A stretch of DNA of 43,932 nucleotides from contig CANQWD010000024.1 of the NCBI GenBank assembly GCA_947627465.1, positions 1-43,932 of the forward strand. The letters run 5' to 3'. Source of the stretch: an uncultured Clostridia bacterium (lineage in GTDB: Bacteria; Bacillota; Clostridia; Oscillospirales; Ruminococcaceae). Position 1 is the stretch's first letter, and each line of letters opens with the position of its first letter. A program made the position numbers and the translations under genes. The notes below the pieces were generated by a model, which searched no databases, was not told the DNA's origin, and saw only the letters and a list, made by a program, of their open reading frames with translations. Positions 16,826 through 24,786 of this stretch are shown piece after piece.

Positions 16826-17788
16826 ATGCATATTGCGGGTACTTTTATGATGCTGGTCATCTCGGTCATATTTATGCTTTTCCTGAACGGAGATATCGGC
16901 TGGGCGCTGATCTACCTTATCGGCGGAACATTTATAGCGTCGCTTGTGATATTCTTTATTTCAAAACGTCATTTCACCGCCGAGATATCCGAGCTTTCGG
17001 GCGTTACGGAATGCGGCAGAAATGTCGACGCGGAGATCGTTCTGAAAAAAACGGGCTTTTGCGTTCTGCCTTATATAGAGCTGTGCGTGGATATAGGCTC
17101 TAACGGGCTTCCGTTAAAAATACGCACGGCGCTTATCTTCGGCAAGGAAAGACGCGTTTCGGCAAGCTTTAAAGCTATGCACAGCGGATTGAACCGCGTT
17201 GATCTCACCGAAGTGGTGGTGTATGACCTTTTGGGTATTACCCATAAGCGCATAAAGCTCGATCAGAGCACGCAAAAGGCGGTCTTGCCGCAGATAGTCG
17301 AATACGACGGTCCCGAGATACTGCCGAATACGCTGCCGTCCGAGGACGAGGAGATAGAGGAGGGCTTGACCGTCCTGAACGGCGGTATGCCGGGTTACGA
17401 GCACCGCGAGTATGTTCCCGGAGATTCGCCCCGCCGCGTGAACTACAAGCTCTCCGCGAAAAAGGGCAAGCTTATGGTGCGTTTGGACGAGAGCATGGGG
17501 TCGAAATCCACCAACCTTTATATTACGGAAAACGCTATGCCCGTTTGCTGCGATAAAGCGTTCGCGCTTGCGAGCAGACTTGTGATACGCGGCGGCACGG
17601 TCAAGATCGCGCACAAGGGCGATGAGCGCAGCGCGTCCACTCCGGAGACACTCGACCGTATGCGCGAGTGGCTTGCGTTCCGCGAATTTGCCGACAGCCC
17701 CGACAACGGCGGGAGCGACGCGCCGCCGCCCGAGACCGCGGTTGTCTTTTCCGGAAGCGGAGTTATTACTCAAATTTCAACAATGTGA
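16826..17788 (+). CDS. DUF58 domain-containing membrane protein
   Basis: This 320-residue protein has two N-terminal membrane helices, a beta-rich region, and the DUF58 signature GYEHREYVPGDSPRRVNYKL followed by GKLMVRLDE, then a VWA-like C-terminal part. The ATG at 16826 is chosen because AAAGGAG (16810-16816) lies 9 bases upstream; an in-frame GTG at 16802 precedes that site. DUF58 proteins usually partner a MoxR-type AAA+ ATPase and a TgpA transglutaminase in envelope or stress functions. Only the transglutaminase partner is adjacent (41 bp upstream). Confidence 0.85.
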   Translation: MHIAGTFMMLVISVIFMLFLNGDIGWALIYLIGGTFIASLVIFFISKRHFTAEISELSGVTECGRNVDAEIVLKKTGFCVLPYIELCVDIGSNGLPLKIRTALIFGKERRVSASFKAMHSGLNRVDLTEVVVYDLLGITHKRIKLDQSTQKAVLPQIVEYDGPEILPNTLPSEDEEIEEGLTVLNGGMPGYEHREYVPGDSPRRVNYKLSAKKGKLMVRLDESMGSKSTNLYITENAMPVCCDKAFALASRLVIRGGTVKIAHKGDERSASTPETLDRMREWLAFREFADSPDNGGSDAPPPETAVVFSGSGVITQISTM

Positions 17789-17828
17789 GTGCTTTGGTAA
17801 ACCGAAATGCAAGAATTTCAGTAAATTA

Positions 17829-17920
17829 TAGCAATCCACGAAAATAACGCAACAGTTAAATTAAACGTCATAATGCGAGACATGGGCTTAAAGGCGCTAA
17901 TGTTTAACTGTGGATTGCTA
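17829..17920. repeat. Imperfect long inverted repeat between the DUF58 gene and pgi
   Basis: The right arm TTTAACTGTGGATTGCTA (17903-17920) is complementary to two blocks on the left: TAGCAATCCAC (17829-17839) and ACAGTTAAA (17852-17860), which are separated by an extra 12-14 bases. The 317-bp gap around it holds no gene. The structure lacks a clear T tract, so it is unlike a plain terminator. It might be a small mobile palindrome with an insertion in one arm, or a regulatory RNA. Confidence 0.5.
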
Positions 17921-18006
17921 CAAGCATACTTTTTGTGAAAAATAAACAAAAAATCATTGTTGAATAGTTGGATTTCTACAAAATAGTGTGCGTTGCATAA
18001 AACTCC

Positions 18007-18035
18007 TTGAAAAAATTGCAAAATTATTATATAAT
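18007..18035 (+). promoter_or_regulatory. Promoter of pgi
   Basis: TTGAAA (18007-18012) and TATAAT (18030-18035) are 17 bp apart in an AT-rich region, about 70 bp before the start codon. AAAGGAG serves as ribosome site. Confidence 0.8.
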
Positions 18036-18105
18036 AATAGTAGAGCATTATGACCAATCCGCAATACTCGGTAAAATGTTGGCGTAATGGAAAGGAGCTT
18101 AAATT

Positions 18106-19446
18106 ATGAGCATCAAACTTGACGACAAATACTTAAAGGACTTTGTCCGTCCCCATGAATTGGCAGAATACGCGCCCGCCGTTAAAACGGCGTATGATAC
18201 GCTGATGTCAAAGTCGGGAGCGGGCAATGATTTTTTGGGCTGGATCGATCTGCCCGTGAACTACGACAAGGACGAGTTCGAGCGGATCAAAAAGGCGGCG
18301 GCGAAGATCAAAAGCGACAGCAAGGTGCTGATAGTTATCGGTATCGGCGGCTCGTATCTCGGCGCGAGAGCCGTGATTGAGGCTTTGAAGTCCACGCTGT
18401 ACAATTCGCTTGCGAAAGACACGCCCGAGATATACTTCTGCGGCAACAGCATTTCGCCCACATACTTTAACGAGGTTATCTCTCTCGTTAAAGACCGCGA
18501 TTTCTCGGTAAACATCATATCCAAATCCGGTACGACCACCGAGCCGGCGCTGGCTTTCAGAGTTTTCAGAGATCTGTTGGTTGAGCGTTACGGAGAGGAC
18601 GGCGCGAAAAAGCGCATTTACGCGACCACCGATAAGGCTAAGGGAACTCTTAAAGAGCTTTCCGACAAGATGGGCTATGAAACGTTCGTTGTACCCGACG
18701 ACGTTGGCGGACGCTTTTCCGTGCTGACTGCGGTAGGACTTCTGCCGATAGCGTGCGCGGGCTGCGATATCGACGCTTTGATGAAAGGCGCCGCGGACGC
18801 CCGCGCGGAGTACGCGACTTTTGACATCGAGAAGAACACGGCTTGCAAATACGCGGCATTGCGCAACATTCTCCGTCAAAAGGGAAAATCGGTAGAAATG
18901 CTCGTAAGCTATGAGAACAGCTTTATGATGATGGTGGAGTGGTTCAAGCAGCTCTACGGCGAAAGCGAGGGCAAGGACAACAAGGGCTTGTTCCCGTCGG
19001 GCGCGGTGTTCTCGACAGATCTGCACTCTATGGGTCAGTTCGTTCAGGACGGCTCGCGCGTAATGTTCGAGACCGTAGTGCAGTTTGCGAAGCCGCAAAA
19101 GGATCTGTTCGTCAAGGACGATCCCGACAACGTTGACGGTTTGAACTTCCTTTCAAATCAAAATATGAGCATAGTCAACCGCAAGGCTTTTGAGGGCACG
19201 GTTATCGCGCACACCGAGGGCGGCGTGCCGAATATCGTTCTTGAAGTACCCGAACTCAACGAGCACGAGCTTGGCGGAATGATATACTTCTTCGAGATGG
19301 CGTGCGGCGTCAGCGGATATCTGCTCGGCGTGAACCCGTTCAATCAGCCCGGAGTTGAGAGCTACAAGAAGAACATGTTCGCACTGCTCGGCAAGCCCGG
19401 CTACGAGGATCAAAAGGCGGCTCTCGAAGCGAAAATCAATGGATAA
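18106..19446 (+). CDS. pgi: Glucose-6-phosphate isomerase
   Basis: This 446-residue cytoplasmic enzyme interconverts glucose 6-phosphate and fructose 6-phosphate. The sugar-phosphate isomerase signatures are clear: [30 protein letters not shown] and [17 protein letters not shown], plus the C-terminal [14 protein letters not shown] with the catalytic lysine region. The length matches Firmicutes Pgi. It has its own promoter and is followed 39 bp later by a small P-loop gene that probably shares its transcript. Products of the malQ-pulA glucan enzymes would feed into this step after phosphorylation. Confidence 0.97.
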   Translation: MSIKLDDKYLKDFVRPHELAEYAPAVKTAYDTLMSKSGAGNDFLGWIDLPVNYDKDEFERIKKAAAKIKSDSKVLIVIGIGGSYLGARAVIEALKSTLYNSLAKDTPEIYFCGNSISPTYFNEVISLVKDRDFSVNIISKSGTTTEPALAFRVFRDLLVERYGEDGAKKRIYATTDKAKGTLKELSDKMGYETFVVPDDVGGRFSVLTAVGLLPIACAGCDIDALMKGAADARAEYATFDIEKNTACKYAALRNILRQKGKSVEMLVSYENSFMMMVEWFKQLYGESEGKDNKGLFPSGAVFSTDLHSMGQFVQDGSRVMFETVVQFAKPQKDLFVKDDPDNVDGLNFLSNQNMSIVNRKAFEGTVIAHTEGGVPNIVLEVPELNEHELGGMIYFFEMACGVSGYLLGVNPFNQPGVESYKKNMFALLGKPGYEDQKAALEAKING

Positions 19447-19485
19447 AAACGCGCTTTTGCGCTATAAATAACGGAGGACAAAATT

Positions 19486-19890
19486 ATGGTTAAGATCATT
19501 ACAGGAAACAAAGGTTCCGGAAAGACAAAAATTCTCATCGACGCTATTCACGAAGCGGAAAAGAAGTCCAACGGCAATGTTGTGGCTATTCAGAAAGGCT
19601 CGTCGCTCAACACCGACATCACTCACAAGGTTCGCCTTGTAAACATTGAGGATTACTCGGTCGAGGGCGTTGACGCGTTCTACGGCTTTGTAGCGGGAAT
19701 TCTTTCCAGCGACCACGACTGCACGGACATTTTCGTAGACGCTACTTTGAAGATCACCGGTAAAGATTACGCTAAGCTCGGCGAGATGTTCGACAAGCTT
19801 GCGAAGATCACACCCAACACCACGGTAACATTAACGGTTTCCGCTGACAACAGCGAACTTCCCGAGAGCGTAAAGAAATTTATCGCATAA
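19486..19890 (+). CDS. Small P-loop protein of unknown function
   Basis: A 134-residue protein starts with a strand and a Walker A loop, GNKGSGKTK (residues 7-15). A candidate Walker B strand is DIFVDATLK (about residues 81-89). It is much shorter than typical ATPases and has no other recognised domain. It lies between pgi and rpmF, with a good GGAGG ribosome site and its own terminator. Similar short ATP-binding proteins are common as hypotheticals in Clostridia; a role cannot be assigned. Confidence 0.75.
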   Translation: MVKIITGNKGSGKTKILIDAIHEAEKKSNGNVVAIQKGSSLNTDITHKVRLVNIEDYSVEGVDAFYGFVAGILSSDHDCTDIFVDATLKITGKDYAKLGEMFDKLAKITPNTTVTLTVSADNSELPESVKKFIA

Positions 19891-19911
19891 ACGCGGTTTT
19901 TACAGAATGCT

Positions 19912-19942
19912 GCGTCCCGTCTGTTTGGCGGGACGTTTTCTC
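19912..19942 (+). terminator. Terminator of pgi and the P-loop gene
   Basis: CGTCCCG (19913-19919) pairs with CGGGACG (19929-19935), followed by TTTTCTC. It is 22 bp after the stop codon. Confidence 0.8.
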
Positions 19943-19995
19943 GCAGCGATTTTGGAAACGTCGTTTGCGTGGGGATTTAGGCGCATGGTATTACA

Positions 19996-20026
19996 GCGCG
20001 GCTGTCTTGCAGGAACGTTGCCGCGC
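19996..20026. other. Hairpin next to four-way-junction element copy 2
   Basis: GCGCGGC (19996-20002) pairs with GCCGCGC (20020-20026), one base of which overlaps the outer stem of the following element. A similar extra hairpin precedes copy 1. No gene is seen in 19943-20334 apart from this hairpin, the element and the promoter. Confidence 0.5.
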
Positions 20027-20110
20027 GGGACGGGCAGACGTTTTGCGCTTTGCGCAAAACCGCGGCGCAAAGCGCCGCGCGCCGCCTTTGGCGGCGGTCT
20101 GCCCGTCCCG
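20026..20110. repeat. Four-way-junction palindromic element, copy 2 (upstream of rpmF)
   Basis: A perfect 14-bp outer stem, CGGGACGGGCAGAC (20026-20039) with GTCTGCCCGTCCCG (20097-20110), encloses three perfect hairpins with no unpaired base between them. Arm 1 (20040-20060) has 9 bp and a TTT loop. Arm 2 (20061-20079) has 8 bp and an AAA loop. Arm 3 (20080-20096) has 7 bp and a TTT loop. All 85 bases are paired except nine loop bases. Arm 1 begins GTTTT and ends AAAAC as in copy 1, while its inner four base pairs differ but still pair. It lies 125 bp before the rpmF -35 box. Confidence 0.8.
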
Positions 20111-20235
20111 CCCCCAAGACCGCGGGCGCGTTTGAAAGAGGAACGCAGTCGGTCGATAGAGGATCAAAGCGGGAGTTCGGAGAGGGCTTCGGCGCCGAAC
20201 GATACAGAAAAGTGATAAAAAATCGAAAAACCCCC

Positions 20236-20264
20236 TTGACAAATTTATCGGAACGTGGTATAAT
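20236..20264 (+). promoter_or_regulatory. Sigma-A promoter of rpmF
   Basis: TTGACA (20236-20241) and TATAAT (20259-20264) are 17 bp apart; a second TATAAT overlaps at 20264-20269. A CCCCC tract touches the -35 box as at the rpoB promoter. Confidence 0.92.
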
Positions 20265-20334
20265 ATAATCTGTTCGATAATAACGGCGGCATTATGCCCT
20301 GTTTTGACTTAAATCGTGTTGAGGAGGGATAAGA

Positions 20335-20520
20335 ATGGCAGTTCCTAAGAGAAAAGTATCGCGCGCAAGACGTGACAAAAGACGCTCTGCGGTATGGAAA
20401 ATCGAAGCTCCGAATTTTACGCGCTGCAAATCTTGCGGCGAGTTGAAGCTTGCACACAGAGTGTGCCCCAATTGCGGTCACTACAACGGTAAGGTTGTAA
20501 TCGCAAAGGAAGCGGATTGA
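20335..20520 (+). CDS. rpmF: 50S ribosomal protein L32
   Basis: The 61-residue product begins MAVPKRKVSRARRDKRRS, the classic L32 start, and has a zinc-binding four-cysteine motif CKSCGELKLAHRVCPNCG. This is therefore the zinc-dependent C+ form. A GAGGAGGG ribosome site precedes it. In many Firmicutes rpmF follows yceD (DUF177); that gene is absent here and rpmF has its own promoter and terminator. Confidence 0.98.
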   Translation: MAVPKRKVSRARRDKRRSAVWKIEAPNFTRCKSCGELKLAHRVCPNCGHYNGKVVIAKEAD

Positions 20521-20542
20521 GTTTAAATTGCAAATAAAGACG

Positions 20543-20573
20543 GGCTTGGCGTATTGCCGAGCCTATTTTTTTA
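20543..20573 (+). terminator. Terminator of rpmF
   Basis: GGCTTGGC (20543-20550) pairs with GCCGAGCC (20556-20563) across loop GTATT and is followed by TATTTTTTT, a strong intrinsic terminator. dnaE starts only 16 bases later, so dnaE needs read-through or a promoter that is not obvious. Confidence 0.9.
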
Positions 20574-20588
20574 AGATAAGGGGTAAAA

Positions 20589-23500
20589 ATGGGAGAGTTT
20601 GTTCACCTGAACGTTCACACCGCGTATAGCTTGCTTGAGGGCGCGTGTCGGATAAAAGAGCTGGCGGTCAAGGCTCGGTCATTGGGGCAGACCGCGCTCG
20701 CGATAACGGACAGCGGCGCGCTTTACGGCGCGGTGGAGTTTTTCGACGCGTGTAAGGAAAACGGGATAAAACCGATAATCGGCTGCGAGGTGAATGTCGC
20801 GGAGGGCAACCGCGCCGCCGTGCGCAAAGGCGAAGCGAAGCCACATAAGCTGCTGCTTCTTTGCAAAAATGAAACGGGATATAAAAACCTCTGCCGAATA
20901 ATCGCGGAGCAAAACAACGCGGGCGCAAAGCCGCTTACCGATAAGGAAAGCCTTGCGGCACATTCCGAGGGACTTGTCGCCGCAGTCTGCGCCGAGGGCG
21001 GAGAAATAGCGAAAATGCTGACCGGCGGCAGAGAAACGGAAGCATTGTCTGCGGTTAGGGAGTATGAAAAAATTTTCGGCGGGGATCTTTATTTGGAACT
21101 CTCAAATCACAACACCCGCGCTGAAGCCGAGCTTTGCACGAAGCTGCGGAAATTCTCCGAAAAAACGGGCGTTCCGACTTTGCCCTCAAACAATGTTCAC
21201 TATGTCGAAAAAAGCGAAAGCGGCATCCAAAAGGTGCTCTCGTGTATCGGCGGAGGAATAAAAGCGTCCGATTTTGACCCCGAAGCCCTACCGACTGATG
21301 AGTATTATCTTAAAAGTTATGACGAAATGCGCGCGATGTTCACCGAGGAGGAGCTTGCGAGAACCGTTGAGGTCGCGGAAAAATGCAATTTTGAGTTTGA
21401 GTTCGGGGTAACTCGGCTGCCGCTGTTCACTAAGGACGGCGTTTCGGATAACGCGGCGTATCTCGCAAGGCTCTGCGAAAAGGGCGCGGAAAAACGCTAC
21501 GGCGGCGTTTCCGACAAGCTAAAGGCGCGTCTCTCTCATGAGCTTTCGATTATCGATAAAATGGGCTTTACTGATTACTTCCTTATCGTGTGGGATTTCG
21601 TGAAATACGCGAAGCAAAACGGCATCTCGGTAGGACCGGGCAGAGGGAGCGCGGCGGGCAGCCTTTGCGCGTATTGCCTCGGCATAACCGACATCGACCC
21701 CATTCGCTTCAATCTGCTGTTTGAGCGCTTTTTGAATCCCGAACGAGTTTCAATGCCCGATATAGATATAGACTTCTGCGCCGAACGCCGCGACGAGGTC
21801 GTCGAGTACGTAAAACGGCGCTACGGAACGGAAAAAGTAGCTCAGATAGTCGCGTTCGATACGATGAAAGCGCGTGGAGCGGTTCGTGACGCGGGACGCG
21901 TTCTGGGCATGCCCGATGATAAAATAGACCTTGCGGCGAATTGTCTGCCGCGTTTCGGCGACAGTTCTCTGAAAAAAGAGCTTGAAAACGGCGAGCTTAG
22001 CTCGTTATACAATTCCGACCCGGAAATAAAGCGGCTTATAGATACAGCGCTCCAGATCGAGGGCTTGCCGCGAAACGTTTCGGTTCACGCGCCGGGCGTT
22101 CTTATCACAAGAGAACCGGTGAGCGAGTACATTCCGCTGAACAGAACCGAAACAGGCGCTGTGGCGCAGTATCCCGCGCCGCAGTTGGAGCGCTTGGGAC
22201 TTCTCAAAATGGATTTCTTGTCCTTGCGAAACCTTACCGTTATTAAGAAAACCTGTGATATTATCCGAAAAACGCGACCCGATTTCGATATCCGCAAAAT
22301 TCCCGAAAACGACCAAGAAGTTTTCAAAATGTTGAGCCGCGGGGAAACGGGCGGCGTTTTTCAGTTTGAGTCGGAGGGTATAACCTCGCTTTTGAAGCGG
22401 CTTAGTCCGCAGTCGATAGAGGACATCGCGGCGGCGAACGCGCTCTACCGCCCCGGACCTATGGATTCTATCCCCAAATATCTCGAAAACCGTCACAAGC
22501 CGCCTGAACAGATAATTTACAAGCACCCGCTTCTGAAACCGATACTTGAAGTCACCTACGGCTGCATAGTATATCAGGAGCAGGTAATGGAGATATGCCG
22601 CGTGGTCGCGGGGTATTCTTACGGGCGGGCGGATATCGTCCGCCGCGCGATGTCCAAGAAAAAGCACGACGTTATGGATAGGGAACGTCAAGCGTTCGTA
22701 TACGGCAGCGACACCACCGTTGGCGCGATCGCGAACGGCGTTCCCGAAGCCGCCGCCAACGCGATTTACGACGACTTGGCAAAATTTGCTTCTTACGCGT
22801 TCAACAAATCGCACTCGGCGGCTTACGCTCAAGTCGCTTACCAAACCGCGTATCTGCGCTGTCATTTCTACCTCGACTATATGTGCGAAACGATAACCAA
22901 CGCGATCTCGGACAACGCGGCTTCGGGCAGAGTTCCCGATTATATCGCCGATCTGCGGAACAATAAGGTGAAGATACTTTTGCCCGACGTAAATAAAAGC
23001 GCCTATGGATTTCAAGCGGAAAACGGCGCGGTACGCTGCGGTTTGTGCGGGATAAAGGGAGTGGGAGAGCTTTTCGCGCGTTCTATCGTTAAAGAACGCG
23101 AAAACGGTGAATTTATATCAGCTTCGGATTTCGCGGTAAGGATGTCGAAATTCCGCGTTACTCGCCGCATTATCGAAGCCCTTGTAATGAGCGGAGCGTT
23201 CGGCTGTTTTCCGCAGAACAGGCGCACGCTGTTTGAAAACGCTGAGGCTCTGGCGGATTTCGGCGTTTCGGAAAGCGAGCGCATCGAAAGCGGTCAGCTC
23301 GATCTGTTTGGCGCGGGAGACGAGCCGCGTGACTTCGCGTATAAGAATTATGAGGATTTCAACGCGGTTCAGCGGCTGGAGGGCGAGCGCGAGTATTTGG
23401 GAATGTACGTTTCGGCGCACCCCGCCGACGTTTATCTTGACCGCGCCTACGACAATTGTATGTATATCGAGGACGCGCTTGCGCTGAATAACGGAGCGGC

Positions 23501-23975
23501 GGTTTCTATAACGGCGCTGTGCGCGTCGGTGAGGGCGTTTACGGACAAACGCGGCAGCCTTATGGCGTTCGCGGATTTTGAGGACGCTTCGGGGAGCGCC
23601 GGCGCGGTGATCTTCGCGGATAAGCTGCAAAACTCGGGCAGACCGCGTTCGGGTATGGTTTATTGCGTAAAAGCGCGGCTTTCCGTGCGAGACGGCAAGC
23701 GCAGCCTGCAGATCGACAGCTTCGAGAGCGCCGACGTTCTTCCGAAGAAGCCGCGCCCCAAAATATACGTGAAGCTTAAAAGCCAAAACGACCCGCGCAC
23801 CGAGGAAGTCAAAAAAGCGCTGACGTCGTACAAAGGCATAAGTGAAGCGTTTGTGAGCTTTGAGGACACGCGCAAAAGCAAGACTGTACAGGGCTTGCGC
23901 GGAGTTCGCGTTTGTCCGCAGCTTATCAACGCGCTGAAACGGATATGCGGCGCGGACGGTATAGTAGTGCGATAA
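20589..23975 (+). CDS. dnaE: DNA polymerase III alpha subunit (DnaE)
   Basis: This 1128-residue replicative or repair polymerase has an N-terminal PHP domain, a polymerase core, a C-terminal helix-hairpin-helix region and an OB fold (about 930-1020). Catalytic aspartates are Asp393 and Asp395 in MPDIDIDF and Asp542 in LLKMDFLSL. GPGRGSAAGSLCAYCLGITD is typical DnaE. The PHP metal site looks partly lost: the usual HLHVH is HLNVH (Asn8) and the usual TDHG is TDSG (Ser42). Proofreading by this domain is therefore doubtful, as in E. coli DnaE. The start has AAGGGG 6 bases upstream. A PolC gene, expected in Clostridia, is not in the window. Confidence 0.96.
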   Translation: MGEFVHLNVHTAYSLLEGACRIKELAVKARSLGQTALAITDSGALYGAVEFFDACKENGIKPIIGCEVNVAEGNRAAVRKGEAKPHKLLLLCKNETGYKNLCRIIAEQNNAGAKPLTDKESLAAHSEGLVAAVCAEGGEIAKMLTGGRETEALSAVREYEKIFGGDLYLELSNHNTRAEAELCTKLRKFSEKTGVPTLPSNNVHYVEKSESGIQKVLSCIGGGIKASDFDPEALPTDEYYLKSYDEMRAMFTEEELARTVEVAEKCNFEFEFGVTRLPLFTKDGVSDNAAYLARLCEKGAEKRYGGVSDKLKARLSHELSIIDKMGFTDYFLIVWDFVKYAKQNGISVGPGRGSAAGSLCAYCLGITDIDPIRFNLLFERFLNPERVSMPDIDIDFCAERRDEVVEYVKRRYGTEKVAQIVAFDTMKARGAVRDAGRVLGMPDDKIDLAANCLPRFGDSSLKKELENGELSSLYNSDPEIKRLIDTALQIEGLPRNVSVHAPGVLITREPVSEYIPLNRTETGAVAQYPAPQLERLGLLKMDFLSLRNLTVIKKTCDIIRKTRPDFDIRKIPENDQEVFKMLSRGETGGVFQFESEGITSLLKRLSPQSIEDIAAANALYRPGPMDSIPKYLENRHKPPEQIIYKHPLLKPILEVTYGCIVYQEQVMEICRVVAGYSYGRADIVRRAMSKKKHDVMDRERQAFVYGSDTTVGAIANGVPEAAANAIYDDLAKFASYAFNKSHSAAYAQVAYQTAYLRCHFYLDYMCETITNAISDNAASGRVPDYIADLRNNKVKILLPDVNKSAYGFQAENGAVRCGLCGIKGVGELFARSIVKERENGEFISASDFAVRMSKFRVTRRIIEALVMSGAFGCFPQNRRTLFENAEALADFGVSESERIESGQLDLFGAGDEPRDFAYKNYEDFNAVQRLEGEREYLGMYVSAHPADVYLDRAYDNCMYIEDALALNNGAAVSITALCASVRAFTDKRGSLMAFADFEDASGSAGAVIFADKLQNSGRPRSGMVYCVKARLSVRDGKRSLQIDSFESADVLPKKPRPKIYVKLKSQNDPRTEEVKKALTSYKGISEAFVSFEDTRKSKTVQGLRGVRVCPQLINALKRICGADGIVVR

Positions 23976-23986
23976 ATTCAAAAAGT

Positions 23987-24006
23987 GCCGCGGTTTTTCC
24001 CGCGGC
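23987..24006 (-). terminator. Terminator between the convergent dnaE and gtrA-like genes
   Basis: GCCGCGG (23987-23993) pairs with CCGCGGC (24000-24006) across TTTTTC. On the minus strand the stem is followed by ACTTTTTGAATT, a good T tract for the gtrA-like gene. On the plus strand the following sequence is only weakly T-rich. Confidence 0.75.
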
Positions 24007-24015
24007 GCTGTGTTG

Positions 24016-24594
24016 TTATTGGTTTTCGGCGCTTTCGGATTTCGGCTTTTTCCTGCGGAAAACAAACACCTTGCTCAAAATGAAGTTGAGTATCAGAACG
24101 ATTACGTTCGAGAAGATCTTCGCGCAGAATTCATACAATCCGCCGTGAACGCCCGTAAGATCGACAAGCAAAAACATTATGATAGTGTCGATAATAAGCG
24201 TGGCTATGCGGGAAGCGAAAAATTTTCCCATCTCGAAAATAAACCGCCCGAAATTGTGCGCTTGACTGTTGAACACGTAAACGCGGTTGGTGAAGAACGA
24301 AAATAGGTTCGCGAGCAGCCATGAAAGAAGTACGGGGAAAAAAGTGTTGCTCTCAATATTGAAGATCGCGGTTATATTAAATATCCACGAAAGCCACGAC
24401 GGAACGCTCTCCGCGTTTGGAAAGACCTTGCGGAAAATGTAATAGCTGCCGAGCGAGATTATCGTAGTGCCTATCCCGAACGCGAAATACAATACGATAG
24501 GCTTATGCTTTTCGTAAAACTCTTTCCTGCCCTCTTTGGTCTTAAGCGAGCGCAAAACCTCGCCGACGTCCGTTCCCTTTATCTTGATCGTCAT
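24016..24594 (-). CDS. GtrA-like family membrane protein
   Basis: The 192-residue protein has four membrane helices, the GtrA-like family pattern: an early YFAFGIGTTIISLGSYYIF helix, then LLSWLLANLFSFFTNRVYVF and a final LILNFILSKVFVF followed by a basic tail. Members help to move or make polyprenyl-linked sugars for cell-surface polysaccharides. The ATG at 24594 is chosen because GGGGAAG lies just upstream; the longer frame would begin with a TTG at 24609 before that site. No glycosyltransferase gene is adjacent, so the sugar pathway is unknown. An N-terminal cytoplasmic extension of about 30 residues is charged. Confidence 0.85.
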   Translation of the reverse strand: MTIKIKGTDVGEVLRSLKTKEGRKEFYEKHKPIVLYFAFGIGTTIISLGSYYIFRKVFPNAESVPSWLSWIFNITAIFNIESNTFFPVLLSWLLANLFSFFTNRVYVFNSQAHNFGRFIFEMGKFFASRIATLIIDTIIMFLLVDLTGVHGGLYEFCAKIFSNVIVLILNFILSKVFVFRRKKPKSESAENQ

Positions 24595-24619
24595 CACTTC
24601 CCCGTACAAGTTTATCTAT

Positions 24620-24648
24620 ATTGTACCACAATTCCCTGCAAAAATCAA
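24620..24648 (-). promoter_or_regulatory. Promoter of the gtrA-like gene
   Basis: On the minus strand TTGATT (complement of 24643-24648) and TACAAT (complement of 24620-24625) are 17 bp apart. A GGGGGG run precedes the -35 box. Confidence 0.75.
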
Positions 24649-24698
24649 CCCCCCTTTTTTGAATTGACAATATACGACCGGCAAATGCATCAAAACCC

Positions 24699-24727
24699 TT
24701 GACATTTGGGAATAAATGAGTTATAAT
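24699..24727 (+). promoter_or_regulatory. Promoter of the Ter stress cluster
   Basis: TTGACA (24699-24704) and TATAAT (24722-24727), both perfect, are separated by 17 bp. No other equally good promoter is seen up to the end of telA, so the whole cluster may be one long transcript. The predicted start, about 24734, excludes an upstream in-frame TTG/ATG at 24733 for the first gene. Confidence 0.88.
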
Positions 24728-24786
24728 ATATATTGTATAGCTGTATATCATACTTCATTAACAAACATAACAAACGGAGGTTCAAA

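Noticed and set aside
19907-20268. Open frames on both strands across the region before rpmF
   Set aside because: The same reason: they cover a terminator, the four-way-junction element and the rpmF promoter.
24733-24786. Upstream start for the VWA gene
   Set aside because: The -10 box is at 24722-24727, so the mRNA would begin at about 24734; GGAGG points to the ATG at 24787.
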